In this document: positions 56,733 through 64,000 of the stretch, piece after piece | Layout: every line of letters begins with the position of its first letter | How positions within the stretch are numbered: position 1 is the stretch's first letter | Origin: Bacteroidales bacterium | GTDB taxonomy: Bacteria > Bacteroidota > Bacteroidia > Bacteroidales > UBA7960 | Direction: 5' to 3' | Length of the DNA: 64,000 nt | NCBI GenBank assembly: GCA_012521995.1 | Contig: JAAYLH010000113.1 | Span: 1-64,000 of the forward strand | Notes under the pieces: model-generated | The model's input: the letters and a program-made list of their open reading frames with translations, nothing else | Databases searched by the model: none | Told to the model about the DNA's origin: nothing | Program-made: the position numbers and the translations under genes

Positions 56733-56873
56733 ATGGAAGATATCCGCAATAATTCAAAAAAATTAAAGCTGCGGAAGTTGCGCAAATTTGGGAAGCTGCG
56801 TAAGCTGCGTAAGCTGCGTAAGCTGCGGAAGTTGCGGAAGTTGCGTAAACCTCGCCAGTGCGCAACTGCGTAA
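56733..56873 (+). CDS. Possible small basic Lys-Leu-Arg repeat protein
   Basis: ATG at 56733 to TAA at 56871-56873, 46 residues. After MEDIRNNSKKL the protein is nearly all Lys-Leu-Arg triplets from the 9-bp array, broken by one Lys-Phe-Gly, and ends KPRQCATA. It would be strongly cationic and amphipathic. The other array is not kept in one frame, so expression as protein is doubtful. Confidence 0.25.
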   Translation: MEDIRNNSKKLKLRKLRKFGKLRKLRKLRKLRKLRKLRKPRQCATA

Positions 56874-56885
56874 ACTGCGTAAAGT
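56766..56885 (+). repeat. Array B of the 9-bp repeat, plus orientation
   Basis: Nine consecutive 9-base units from 56766 to 56846 (AAGCTGCGG, AAGTTGCGC, AAATTTGGG, AAGCTGCGT three times, AAGCTGCGG, AAGTTGCGG, AAGTTGCGT), then degenerate copies to about 56885. The AAATTTGGG unit also has its counterpart in array A. The array is inverted relative to A, about 500 bases away. Confidence 0.92.
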
Positions 56886-57089
56886 AGAAAGTGAGAAAGC
56901 TGGGATTCCAGTCAAAAAAAAGCAGTTAAAAAACCAGGATCGATCATATAAATAACTGTCAATCAATTTAGTGTGGTTAGGTTGGGGGGAAGCAAGGAGC
57001 AGTTGGTCTCTTCAACCAAAACCAAATAGTATGCTCATCCTAAAAATTTTATTTTTCATTTTTAAATTTTCATTATTCATTTAACCATG

Positions 57090-57133
57090 CTCGTACCATG
57101 CTCGTGTAATCCTCGTACAAGGCTCGTATGGGG
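57090..57133. repeat. Four tandem 11-bp CTCGT repeats
   Basis: CTCGTACCATG, CTCGTGTAATC, CTCGTACAAGG and CTCGTATGGGG follow without gaps. Similar TCGTACC and CCATGGTCGTA words lie in and beside the 60-bp palindrome at 1350-1423. Confidence 0.8.
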
Positions 57134-57192
57134 CCTTGCTGCACCCGACCCGGGTAGGTCGATGAAAGGGCATGGGGCTTGGCTTTGAAACT

Positions 57193-57221
57193 GTTGATAA
57201 GTTGAAGAGTTGATAAGTTGA
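57193..57221. repeat. Two copies of a 13-bp direct repeat
   Basis: GTTGATAAGTTGA occurs at 57193-57205 and 57209-57221, separated by three bases. It is followed by short AAACTC-type near-repeats that run up to the lepB stop codon. Confidence 0.8.
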
Positions 57222-57256
57222 GGAAAACCCCAGACTTCAAACTCTAAACTCCAAAC

Positions 57257-58750
57257 TTATCTTATCACCCGGAACGTCTTATTAAACCTGATATTCCCGG
57301 GGAATGGCTTTTCCTTGTCGAGGGAGAGCCAGACGAACATAGCGCTGCCTACGATGTGGTCTTCGGGAACGAAGCCCCAGAAGCGCGAGTCGGCCGAGTT
57401 GTGGCGGTTGTCGCCCATCATCCAGTAATAGTCGAGCTTGAATGTGTAGGAGGTGGCGGGGCTGCCGTTGATGAGGATCTGGTCGCCCCTGATTTCCAGG
57501 TCGTTGCCTTCATAGACGTCGATGATGCGCTCATAGAGATCGATGTTGGCAAGGCTGATGGCGATGGTGGCGCCTTTTTTGGGGATGTAAATGGGACCGA
57601 AGTTGTCTTCATTCCAGGCAAAACCGGGCTTGTGGGGGAAGATGTAAGGCTCGTAGCGTCCGGCAGGGCGTTTGAGCTGCTCGACGCTGGCCACGCTGGC
57701 AATGGTTTTAATCTGTTCTGCCGCCTCACGTGTCATCTCGAGGATATATATCCCCGCTGACATCATCCCCCAGTTGGTGATGTTCAGGCGTTCGAGCACC
57801 CTGGGGTTGATGGGCGAACCATCGGTGGTCACCTGAAAGTTGTGCTGTACGCCTTCGGGGTCGGGCAGCAGGCTGCCATTCACCAGGATGGCGCCGTCGA
57901 CGATCTGGAGGGTGTCGCCGGGGATGCCCACACATCGTTTGATGTAGTTCTCGCGCTTGTCGACGGGCCGGGCCACGACGTCGTAATTTTGCCAAACCTG
58001 TTCACGCCCCATGTTGCGTACCAGGGCGTAATAGCTTTCGTTCTGTCTTTGCAGGGCCACCGTATCGCCATCGGGATAGTTGAACACCACCACGTCGTTG
58101 TTTTTAATGCTGCGCAAGCCCGGGAATCGGTAATAATCGAGCTTTATCCACTCGAGGTACGACTTGGTGAACTTGGTCAGGGGCAGGGTATGGTGGGCAA
58201 AGGGGAATGCGATGGGGGTGTTAGGGATCTTGGGGCCAAAGGTCACCTTGTTCACGAAGAGGTAGTCGCCCACCAGCAGCGATTTTTCCATCGAGGGGGT
58301 AGGGATTGTATAGGCCTCGATCATAAACATACGGATGAGGGTGGCGGCCACCACGGCGAAGATGATGGCATCGGCCCATTCGCGCCAGCCCGATTTTTTA
58401 ATCTCGGGCAATTGTGAAGGGTGTACGTATTTCTCCCTGGGGGCGAAGCCCAGGTAAGGCAGGTAGGCAAAGGGGAAGATCACCCCCAGGGCCTGCTGAC
58501 CCAGTCCGTGTTTGTTGAAACACTTCAGGGTCTCGACCACCATCAGCAGTAAGGTGAAGACGTTGATGAAGGGCACCAGCACGAAGATAAACCACCACAG
58601 GGGCTTGTCGATGATTTTGAGCCAGTGGTAAATGTTGAGGAAGGGCACGATGGCATACCAGCCGGGCTTGCCCGCTTTTTCGAATATCTTCCACAGGCCT
58701 GCTGCCGAGGCCAGGAAAAACAGTATGGTCAAAATCATATAAATGCTCAT
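57257..58750 (-). CDS. lepB: Signal peptidase I
   Basis: Removes signal peptides from exported proteins; inner membrane with the active site outside. 497 residues, the large Bacteroidota form. The first ~105 residues are an extra membrane domain (WKIFEKAGKPGWYAIVPFLNIYHWLKI). The catalytic serine is S153 in TIPTPSMEKSLLVGD and the general-base lysine K271 in ENYIKRCVGIPGD. The final box is YYWMMGDNRHNSADSRFWGFVPEDHIVG. A large insertion lies between boxes D and E. It is the last gene of the parA operon. Confidence 0.95.
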   Translation of the reverse strand: MSIYMILTILFFLASAAGLWKIFEKAGKPGWYAIVPFLNIYHWLKIIDKPLWWFIFVLVPFINVFTLLLMVVETLKCFNKHGLGQQALGVIFPFAYLPYLGFAPREKYVHPSQLPEIKKSGWREWADAIIFAVVAATLIRMFMIEAYTIPTPSMEKSLLVGDYLFVNKVTFGPKIPNTPIAFPFAHHTLPLTKFTKSYLEWIKLDYYRFPGLRSIKNNDVVVFNYPDGDTVALQRQNESYYALVRNMGREQVWQNYDVVARPVDKRENYIKRCVGIPGDTLQIVDGAILVNGSLLPDPEGVQHNFQVTTDGSPINPRVLERLNITNWGMMSAGIYILEMTREAAEQIKTIASVASVEQLKRPAGRYEPYIFPHKPGFAWNEDNFGPIYIPKKGATIAISLANIDLYERIIDVYEGNDLEIRGDQILINGSPATSYTFKLDYYWMMGDNRHNSADSRFWGFVPEDHIVGSAMFVWLSLDKEKPFPGNIRFNKTFRVIR

Positions 58751-58760
58751 GGCGGTAGGT

Positions 58761-59483
58761 TTATAGGTTGAGTAAATCTTTCATTGTAAAAACGCCTTTT
58801 TTCTTGCACACCCACTGGGCGGCCAGGAGGGCGCCCCGGGCGAAACCGGTCCGGTTGTGGGCGGTATGCCTGATTTCGAGGGTGTCTTCGGGGCCTTTCC
58901 ATTCTACCCGATGGGTGCCCGGCACTTTGTCGATGCGCAGGGCTTCTATGGGGATCTCGGTAGGACTTTGGGTTTCATCCCTGAGTTTCCAGGTGTTGAA
59001 ACGCTGATTGTGGTCTATGATGCCGTGGGCCAGGACGATGGCTGTGCCGCTGGGGGCGTCGAGTTTTTGGACGTGGTGTGTTTCGCTGATGAAGGGCTGA
59101 TAATGGGGGAAGCCGTTGAGCAGCTCTGCCAGGCGGCGGTTGATTTCGAACAGGATGTTGACGCCGGGGCTGAAGTTGGAGGCATAAAACAGGGTTTGGT
59201 TGTTGGCCAGGCAAATCATGCTCACTTCGGGAAGGCGGCTGTGCCAGCCCGTGGTGCCGCATACTACGGGGACGCCGGCATCGAAGCAACGGAAGATGTT
59301 GTTGACGGCCGTGTCGGGAGTGGTGAACTCGATGGCCACATCGGCACCCGAGGGAAAGCAGTTCCAGTCGTTTTCATTATCGACTTTACAGGCAATTTGA
59401 TGGCCTGCTGCCAGGGCTTGCATTTCTATTTCATGCCCCATCTTGCCGTAACCGATAATTGCTATTTTAAGTGGTTTTTCCAT
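58761..59483 (-). CDS. dapB: 4-Hydroxy-tetrahydrodipicolinate reductase
   Basis: NAD(P)H-dependent reductase in the diaminopimelate and lysine pathway. 240 residues, typical. The dinucleotide motif is IIGYGKMGHEI at about 9-19. The active-site block SETHHVQKLDAPSGTA carries the catalytic histidine and lysine. CGTTGW of the N-terminal domain is present. Ten bases separate its stop from the lepB ATG, and two bases separate its start from the previous stop. Confidence 0.95.
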   Translation of the reverse strand: MEKPLKIAIIGYGKMGHEIEMQALAAGHQIACKVDNENDWNCFPSGADVAIEFTTPDTAVNNIFRCFDAGVPVVCGTTGWHSRLPEVSMICLANNQTLFYASNFSPGVNILFEINRRLAELLNGFPHYQPFISETHHVQKLDAPSGTAIVLAHGIIDHNQRFNTWKLRDETQSPTEIPIEALRIDKVPGTHRVEWKGPEDTLEIRHTAHNRTGFARGALLAAQWVCKKKGVFTMKDLLNL

Positions 59484-59485
59484 GA

Positions 59486-60082
59486 TCAGAACCGAAAAGT
59501 AAGGGTTAGTGAGGGCAGGTGACTGACAGGGCCTGCGAAGGCAGAGCGGGGGCCTGTTGAGGGCGTGATGCTCATGCTGAGGTCTTCGCTTACGTCGAAG
59601 TCCATCAGGTGGGCCTGTACGTTGGCATCGAGGATGTTGAGCAGGTAAAGGGCAGCCCCCAGGATATAGGATAGTTCGAGGTTGCGACGGTAATATTCCA
59701 TGGCCCTTTTCAGGGAGGCGTCGGTGTAAAAGGGGTATTCGTCAGGGGTATTGGGGTTGCCATCCACCTTTGCCAGGTAGGCCCTGCGCATCTCCTGGTA
59801 GTTGTCGTTGTTGAAGTTGACGGCATAGGCCACCGCGCCAAATCCTGCATAAATGATGGGGATTTTCCAGTAGGCGCGGTTATAGGCCTGGCCCAGACCG
59901 GGCAGGGTAGCCGACAACATGGCGGCACGCCCCGGTGAGGGCAGGCGGGGAGAAGCTGTCAGGGTATCAAGGGGCAGTGCCTCGGGCGAATGCTGCGGTT
60001 GGCTGGGCAGGGGCGTCTGGCCCCATGCGGGAGTTGTAAAAACCAACAGGACAAGAAAGAGCCCGCTTAGTCGCCGGGCCAT
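59486..60082 (-). CDS. DUF5683 domain-containing protein
   Basis: The ATG at 60082 (MARRLSGLFLVLLVFTTPAWGQ) starts a signal peptide and is preferred over an upstream GTG at 60151, giving 198 residues. The core SPGRAAMLSATLPGLGQAYNRAYWKIPIIYAGFGAVAYAVNFNNDNYQ is the DUF5683 signature, with two hydrophobic segments. A low-complexity P/S/Q stretch follows the signal peptide. Function is unknown. It sits between parB and dapB, a common order in Bacteroidales. Confidence 0.85.
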   Translation of the reverse strand: MARRLSGLFLVLLVFTTPAWGQTPLPSQPQHSPEALPLDTLTASPRLPSPGRAAMLSATLPGLGQAYNRAYWKIPIIYAGFGAVAYAVNFNNDNYQEMRRAYLAKVDGNPNTPDEYPFYTDASLKRAMEYYRRNLELSYILGAALYLLNILDANVQAHLMDFDVSEDLSMSITPSTGPRSAFAGPVSHLPSLTLTFRF

Positions 60083-60163
60083 ACGCGGGCAGGATGCCGG
60101 ACCTTTTGGGGTGCAGCAATGTTGCGACGGGTATTCGGGCAGGGCTGACACTGGGTGCGGGCT

Positions 60164-61069
60164 TTAGTGCTGGATCAGGTTCAGGATGCGTTCAAGGTCT
60201 TCATCGGAAGAGAAGTTGATCACAATAGAACCTTTTCCCCCGCTGCGACCCTTGACCTGAACCTTGGAGCCATAGAAGCCTGACAGCTTCTTCTGCAGCC
60301 CCAGGTATTTCTCCTTCATTTCGGGCGAGACGGCTGGTTTCGGAGCCGGTGGTTCGGGCTTTTCTTCTTCGCCCAGGCCTTTGACGATCTCTTCCACCTC
60401 GCGCACCGAGAGGCCTTGTGCCAGGATGTCCTGGTAGAGGTCGAGCTGTGTTTGGATGTCGTCGACGGAGACAAGGGCGCGGGCGTGGCCCATGCTGATG
60501 TGGTCATTGCGCAGGCCGATCTGGATCTCGCCGGGCAGGTTGAGCAGGCGCAGGTAATTGGCGATGGACGAACGGCTCTTGCCGAGGCGCTCGCTGAGCA
60601 TTTCCTGTGTGAGGTCGTACTGGTCGATGAGTTGCTTATAGGCGAGCGAGATCTCGATGGGGTTAAGGTTCTCGCGCTGGATGTTTTCGACGATGGCCAT
60701 TTCGAGCATGGCGTTGTCGGTGGCGATGATGATGTAGGCAGGAATTTCTGTGAGCCCTGCCATACGGGCTGCCTTGCAGCGGCGCTCGCCGGAGATGAGC
60801 TGGAATTTGCCGTCTTGGCCCCTGCGAACGGTGACGGGCTGGATCACCCCCTGTTCCTTGATGGAAGCGGCCAGGTCCTGCAGGGCTTCTTCATCGAAGT
60901 CGGTGCGGGGCTGGTAGGGGTTACTCTCGATGCTCTCGAGCAGAACCTTGCCCACGGTGCCCACAGGCAGCAGATCCTTTTCAATGTCGTAAATGGGTTG
61001 GGGCTCAATGCCCGACTGGTCGAGTAAAGCGCTTAATCCTTTTCCTAATGCTCGTTTTTTGGCATTCAT
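60164..61069 (-). CDS. parB: Chromosome partitioning protein ParB
   Basis: Binds parS and spreads on DNA as a CTP-dependent clamp in chromosome segregation. 301 residues. The start MNAKKRALGKGLSALLDQS is typical of chromosomal ParB. The N-terminal CTPase domain has NPYQPRTDFDEEALQDLAASIKEQGVIQP and SGERRCKAARMAGL; the helix-turn-helix has MLSERLGKSRSSIANYLRLLNLP and ISMGHARAL. The C-terminal dimer domain follows a P/E linker. It overlaps parA by four bases. Confidence 0.96.
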   Translation of the reverse strand: MNAKKRALGKGLSALLDQSGIEPQPIYDIEKDLLPVGTVGKVLLESIESNPYQPRTDFDEEALQDLAASIKEQGVIQPVTVRRGQDGKFQLISGERRCKAARMAGLTEIPAYIIIATDNAMLEMAIVENIQRENLNPIEISLAYKQLIDQYDLTQEMLSERLGKSRSSIANYLRLLNLPGEIQIGLRNDHISMGHARALVSVDDIQTQLDLYQDILAQGLSVREVEEIVKGLGEEEKPEPPAPKPAVSPEMKEKYLGLQKKLSGFYGSKVQVKGRSGGKGSIVINFSSDEDLERILNLIQH

Positions 61070-61875
61070 TCTTCTACTTCTATGTTTTTCTCGGATTGAG
61101 TGATTTTTGTCAATTCGTTTTTCTGCAGGATCTCACGGCCCAGGTTGAGGTAGTTGATGGCGCCACGGCTCTGCACGTCGTGCATGATGATGGTCTCGCC
61201 AAAACTTGGGGCCTCGCCCAGCTTGGTGTTGCGCTGGATGATGGTGTCGAACACAAGGTCCTGGAAGTGGGTGCGCACCTCTTCCACCACTTGGTTTGAC
61301 AGGCGCAGACGGTTGTCGTACATGGTCAGCAGTATGCCTTCAATCTCCAGCTTGGTGTTGAGACGCGACTGAACGATCTTGATGGTGTTGAGCAATTTGC
61401 CCAGCCCTTCGAGGGCAAAGTATTCGCACTGTACTGGGATGATCACCGAGTCAGCGGCGGTAAGGGCGTTGACGGTGATGAGTCCCAGGGAGGGCGAGCA
61501 GTCGATAATCACGAACTCGTAATTATCCTTCACCTTATCGATGACCTTACGCATCATCAACTCGCGGTTGGGCAGGTTGATCATCTCGATTTCGGCGCCT
61601 ACCAGGTCGATATGGGCCGGAATAAGGTCGAGGTTGGGGGTGGTGGTGTTGAGCAAGATGTTGCGGGGCTCCACCTCATCGATGATGCATTCGTAGATGC
61701 TGGTCTTGACGACCTTGGGGTCGAATCCCACCCCGGAGGTGGCGTTGGCCTGGGGGTCGGCATCGATGAGCAGGGTCTTGTGCTCGAGGACGGCCAGGCT
61801 GGCTGACAGGTTGATGGCGGTGGTGGTTTTTCCTACCCCTCCTTTTTGGTTTGCAATGGCAATAACTTTACTCAT
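61066..61875 (-). CDS. parA: Chromosome partitioning ATPase ParA
   Basis: A deviant-Walker ATPase driving segregation with ParB. The ATG at 61875 (MSKVIAIANQKGGVGKTTTAINL) is chosen over an upstream one at 61914 that would add 13 residues overlapping the inverted repeat. 269 residues. KGGVGKTT is the deviant Walker A, IIDCSPSLG the switch region, and PVQCEYFALEGL follows. First gene of parA-parB-DUF5683-dapB-lepB, which are spaced by overlaps or at most a dozen bases. Confidence 0.96.
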   Translation of the reverse strand: MSKVIAIANQKGGVGKTTTAINLSASLAVLEHKTLLIDADPQANATSGVGFDPKVVKTSIYECIIDEVEPRNILLNTTTPNLDLIPAHIDLVGAEIEMINLPNRELMMRKVIDKVKDNYEFVIIDCSPSLGLITVNALTAADSVIIPVQCEYFALEGLGKLLNTIKIVQSRLNTKLEIEGILLTMYDNRLRLSNQVVEEVRTHFQDLVFDTIIQRNTKLGEAPSFGETIIMHDVQSRGAINYLNLGREILQKNELTKITQSEKNIEVEE

Positions 61876-61894
61876 ATTCCTTTCATAAAAAATG

Positions 61895-61931
61895 CTGGTT
61901 TCACTCAAAGACATTGATCAAGTGAAACCAG
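61895..61931. promoter_or_regulatory. Inverted repeat upstream of parA (split parS-like)
   Basis: TGGTTTCACT (61896-61905) and AGTGAAACCA (61921-61930) are exact reverse complements, extended by one more pair, with a 15-base spacer. GTTTCAC and GTGAAAC are the half-sites of canonical parS, here separated. It lies 20 bases upstream of the parA ATG. Confidence 0.6.
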
Positions 61932-62078
61932 GCAAGGAGGCATTGTGTTATGGGCAATAAGCCGGTTGATGGTTTTGTTCCTTAATTTTTATGTCTGTAA
62001 GGCTGTTCTGCTTCCTGCTCTGCTCTCAGCAAAGGAAAAGACAAAGGCTTACGGGCTGAAGCTGTTTTTACTCCGATG

Positions 62079-62086
62079 CAAATTTA
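62079..62086 (-). promoter_or_regulatory. -7 element of the parA operon
   Basis: TAAATTTG on the minus strand matches TAnnTTTG. It lies about 200 bases before the parA ATG, so the inverted repeat at 61895-61931 would be in the leader. Confidence 0.4.
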
Positions 62087-62163
62087 CAACTTTAGGATGC
62101 TTGGGAGCCTTTTTTTTGTTAAAAATTACAAACAGCAGGGATACCCGAAGAAGTGGCGGCTGT

Positions 62164-62544
62164 TTATTCTTCGCTGTCCTCCTTCTTGTTGGAATACTCA
62201 GCAGGGTCTTCTGCTGCTTTACTGCCGTAATTGCTCTCTTCGTTTTGGTTGCGGTAGGTGCGGAACATATGGGGAGGTTCGGGCTGGGCTTCCTTTATGG
62301 CGCTGAAAGCCTCGCTCAGGGCATCCCTGAACTTCTCAAAATCTTCACGATACAGGAAGATTTTGTGCTTCTCATAAAAGACTTTGCCACTGGGCTGTTC
62401 TATGCGTTTCTTGCTTTCGGTGATGGTGAGGTAGAATTCTTCGTTACGCGTAGCTTTTACATCAAAGAAATACGTTCTTTTTCCTGCCCTTACGGCTTTT
62501 GAATAAACATCTTCTCTTGTGTTTTGACTGCCAAAATTGTCCAT
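62164..62544 (-). CDS. DUF3276 family (PUR-like) nucleic-acid-binding protein
   Basis: A 126-residue protein. The block VYSKAVRAGKRTYFFDVKATRNEEFYLTITESKKR matches the DUF3276/PUR-alpha-like family, which binds single-stranded nucleic acid in characterised relatives. The second half (KIFLYREDFEKFRDALSEAFSAI) completes one PUR repeat. The tail is rich in E, S and N. It is a single gene upstream of the parA operon. Confidence 0.85.
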   Translation of the reverse strand: MDNFGSQNTREDVYSKAVRAGKRTYFFDVKATRNEEFYLTITESKKRIEQPSGKVFYEKHKIFLYREDFEKFRDALSEAFSAIKEAQPEPPHMFRTYRNQNEESNYGSKAAEDPAEYSNKKEDSEE

Positions 62545-62867
62545 ATACCTTCCTTTTCGTTAAAAGAACTGTGGGGTTGCCAAAAACATTATCCCCTGCA
62601 AAAATTATGCCCTGGCTTTGCATTTGTCAGGTTTTTTTAATGGCCCGGCAATTAATGAATTTCTTATTAAGAAACGTTTTTTCTTATGAAGAGGGTTCAT
62701 CCCAAAAACGATCTTAAGCAAGAAAAATTGCACTCGATGTGTGAGCCGGTAATTTTTGGCAGGTGACAAGCAAATTTCCATTACTTTTGCAGAGTTTTCC
62801 GTAAGGCTTTTTTTGAGCGTTTTTCGGTGAATTGTTATTGTTCCTTGTAACTTTGAATTTTTAAAAT
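62545..62867. other. Divergent intergenic region before nusB
   Basis: About 320 bases with AT-rich sequence and one clear -7 element for nusB. No RNA gene or small protein was recognised. Confidence 0.5.
62755..62789 (+). promoter_or_regulatory. Candidate promoter of nusB
   Basis: TACTTTTG at 62782-62789 matches TAnnTTTG. TTTG at 62755-62758 lies 23 bases upstream, a wider spacing than usual. The leader to the nusB ATG is about 75 bases. Confidence 0.5.
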
Positions 62868-63812
62868 ATGCTGAACCGAAGGCATTTGCGCGTCAAAGTG
62901 CTCCAGAGCCTTTATGCTTTTTTCCAGTCGGGCAATACCGATCTGGGTGCCGGCGAAAAAGAGCTCCTTTTTGGTATCGAAAAGATCTACGACCTTTATC
63001 TTTATCAGCTGGCCCTTTTGGCCGAATTGCATCGCCAGGAGGAGCGCATCCTGGCCGATAATCGCAACAAACACCTGCTCAGTGCGGAGGACCTGAATCC
63101 AAACACTCGTTTTGTCGAAAACCAGGCCCTGAAGATCATTGCAGGGCACGAAGCCCTGGCGTCAAAATGCAAGCAACGCAAGATTGGTTGGGATAACGAC
63201 CTGGACATTGTGCGCAAATTGCTGGCACATATCAAGCAGCAGCATTATTATTTCACCTATATGACTCAGGAGGAGACAGGCTTCGACCAGGACAGGGATT
63301 TTGTAGTTCGCCTGGTGAAGAAGGACATTGTAAATTTTGAGCTGTTGCATTCGTTCTATGAGGAAAACAGCATTTACTGGATCGACGACTGGGAGCTTGT
63401 TAACGTGATGCTTATGAAGAACATCAAAGGTATGGATCTGGCGAAAGGCCGCGGACTGCTGTTGATGGACCTTTTTAAGGAGGATGAAGACAGGGTTTTT
63501 GCCCGGGAGTTGTTTAAGCGCACCATCCTCAACCGCTATGAATTGGACAGCATCATTTCGTCCAAGGCCCAAAACTGGGACCTGGAGCGCATTGCCCTGA
63601 TGGATATCATCATCATGAAGATGGCCCTTACCGAGATTCTGAAGTTTAGTGAGATTCCTTTAAAGGTTAGCTTTAATGAATACATTGAGCTTTCAAAGAT
63701 GTACAGCACGCCCAAAAGCAAGGGGTTTGTCAACGGGGTGCTGGATAAACTGGTTGAGGAGTTTGTGCGCGACAATAAGATCAATAAGCACGTAAAAGGT
63801 CTTTCGGGCTGA
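62868..63812 (+). CDS. nusB: Transcription antitermination protein NusB, long form
   Basis: Part of the antitermination complex on rRNA operons. 314 residues, the long Bacteroidota form; E. coli NusB has about 140. The N-terminal ~190 residues start MLNRRHLRVKVLQSLYAFFQSG and contain a helical extension. The canonical NusB core is C-terminal: WDLERIALMDIIIMKMALTEILKFSEIPLKVSFNEYIELSKMYSTPKSKGFVNGVLDKL. Confidence 0.94.
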   Translation: MLNRRHLRVKVLQSLYAFFQSGNTDLGAGEKELLFGIEKIYDLYLYQLALLAELHRQEERILADNRNKHLLSAEDLNPNTRFVENQALKIIAGHEALASKCKQRKIGWDNDLDIVRKLLAHIKQQHYYFTYMTQEETGFDQDRDFVVRLVKKDIVNFELLHSFYEENSIYWIDDWELVNVMLMKNIKGMDLAKGRGLLLMDLFKEDEDRVFARELFKRTILNRYELDSIISSKAQNWDLERIALMDIIIMKMALTEILKFSEIPLKVSFNEYIELSKMYSTPKSKGFVNGVLDKLVEEFVRDNKINKHVKGLSG

Positions 63813-63830
63813 TACCCGCTGCCATTTTTA

Positions 63831-63838
63831 TATCTTTG
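63831..63838 (+). promoter_or_regulatory. -7 element of the lipoprotein gene after nusB
   Basis: TATCTTTG matches TAnnTTTG, 20 bases before the ATG at 63859. The -33 element is not clear. Confidence 0.45.
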
Positions 63839-63858
63839 TCCTGCAACTGGATATAGCA

Positions 63859-64000
63859 ATGAAAATACTGACTCAAAATAACAATCCGGTGCTCCTGCTT
63901 TTTGCAGTGATGCTGGCCTTTTTCGTCGTTTCATGTAATGGCGGGGGAACCTCTGGGGGTGCCCCCGAAAATGCCGCTACAGAGGGGAATTCAGAAAGCC
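63859..64000 (+). CDS. Lipoprotein, partial at window edge
   Basis: ATG at 63859 opens a frame without a stop to the window end (47 codons). It begins MKILTQNNNPVLLLFAVMLA and has a lipobox-like VVSC with the cysteine near residue 26, then a G/T/S/A-rich stretch. In Bacteroidota, nusB is often followed by a DUF1573 lipoprotein and yajC; this gene may be the DUF1573 protein, but that domain is outside the window. Confidence 0.65.
   Translation, partial: MKILTQNNNPVLLLFAVMLAFFVVSCNGGGTSGGAPENAATEGNSES

Larger units (their letters stand above)
55774..57256. other. Repeat-rich region without a convincing gene
   Basis: About 1.5 kb between the cassette and lepB. Contents in order: AT-rich sequence with a 27-codon open frame (55947-56030), a hairpin with T-tract on the minus strand near 56028-56056, a 9-bp repeat array in minus orientation, about 500 bases of mixed composition, a second 9-bp array in plus orientation inside a 46-codon frame (56733-56873), a CTCGT 11-bp repeat, and a 16-bp-period repeat. 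Short open frames in between have no recognised families. Confidence 0.7.

Noticed and set aside
56154-56885. CRISPR array
   Set aside because: The units are 9 bases long with no spacers, and no cas gene is present in the window.

Overview
This window is chromosomal DNA of a member of the Bacteroidota, most likely an anaerobic or facultative Bacteroidales-like organism. The evidence is the gene content: type IX secretion and gliding genes (porU, porV, a PorP/SprF protein, gldJ), a TamL-type lipoprotein, a long-form NusB, a DUF3276 (PUR-like) protein, a DUF5683 protein next to parB, a ~500-residue signal peptidase I, and a short fold-III arginine decarboxylase. The promoters agree: many genes follow the Bacteroidota -33/-7 pattern (TTTG, about 19 bases, TAnnTTTG), with an exact copy before mfd and near-exact copies before fbp and the symporter operon. 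Ferredoxin-linked 2-oxoacid oxidoreductase genes suggest anaerobic metabolism. A species cannot be named from the sequence alone.

Layout. 0-1.6 kb: a broken beta-helix surface protein and a gene-free stretch holding a perfect 60-bp palindrome. 1.6-6.7 kb: gap (GAPDH), then an ExbB-ExbD-TonB-like energy-transduction operon running into folC, then a DUF4168 protein. 6.9-12.5 kb: leftward tamL, a RecD-like helicase and a GH13 glycosidase. 12.8-20.4 kb: glmM, mfd, fbp and cinA. 20.5-22.3 kb: nucleoside phosphorylase and a SirB1-type protein. 22.4-27.5 kb: a tightly packed leftward operon of sodium/solute symporter, CaiB/BaiF CoA-transferase, and a two-gene 2-oxoacid:ferredoxin oxidoreductase in which the gamma domain is fused to beta. 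27.7-37.8 kb: murF, gldJ, a PorP/SprF protein, divergent porU and porV, then ispF. 37.8-42.2 kb: lptB, a CMD-family protein, kdsD (LPS export and Kdo synthesis) and recQ. 42.3-49.6 kb: an OmpH-like protein, an Ntn asparaginase, dCMP deaminase with a nucleotide kinase, a YggS protein, guaA, and a LysM plus periplasmic-binding-fold protein. 49.6-54.4 kb: lolA, ftsK, speA.

54.4-57.25 kb is the one clearly accessory stretch. It has an AT-rich alpha/beta hydrolase bounded by inverted GTTGTGTGC motifs, as in an integron-type gene cassette. Next to it is about 1.5 kb without a convincing gene, carrying two oppositely oriented arrays of a 9-bp repeat, four copies of an 11-bp CTCGT repeat and a 16-bp-period repeat. 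Then follows the leftward parA-parB-DUF5683-dapB-lepB operon, with a split parS-like inverted repeat before parA, then a DUF3276 gene, nusB and the start of a lipoprotein cut by the window edge.

Most of the window is core cell-envelope, replication and central-metabolism genes. The points that stand out are the symporter/CoA-transferase/oxidoreductase operon, the 9-bp repeat arrays, the loopless palindrome, the cassette-like hydrolase, and the inverted repeat before parA. No rRNA, tRNA, CRISPR array or intact insertion sequence was seen.
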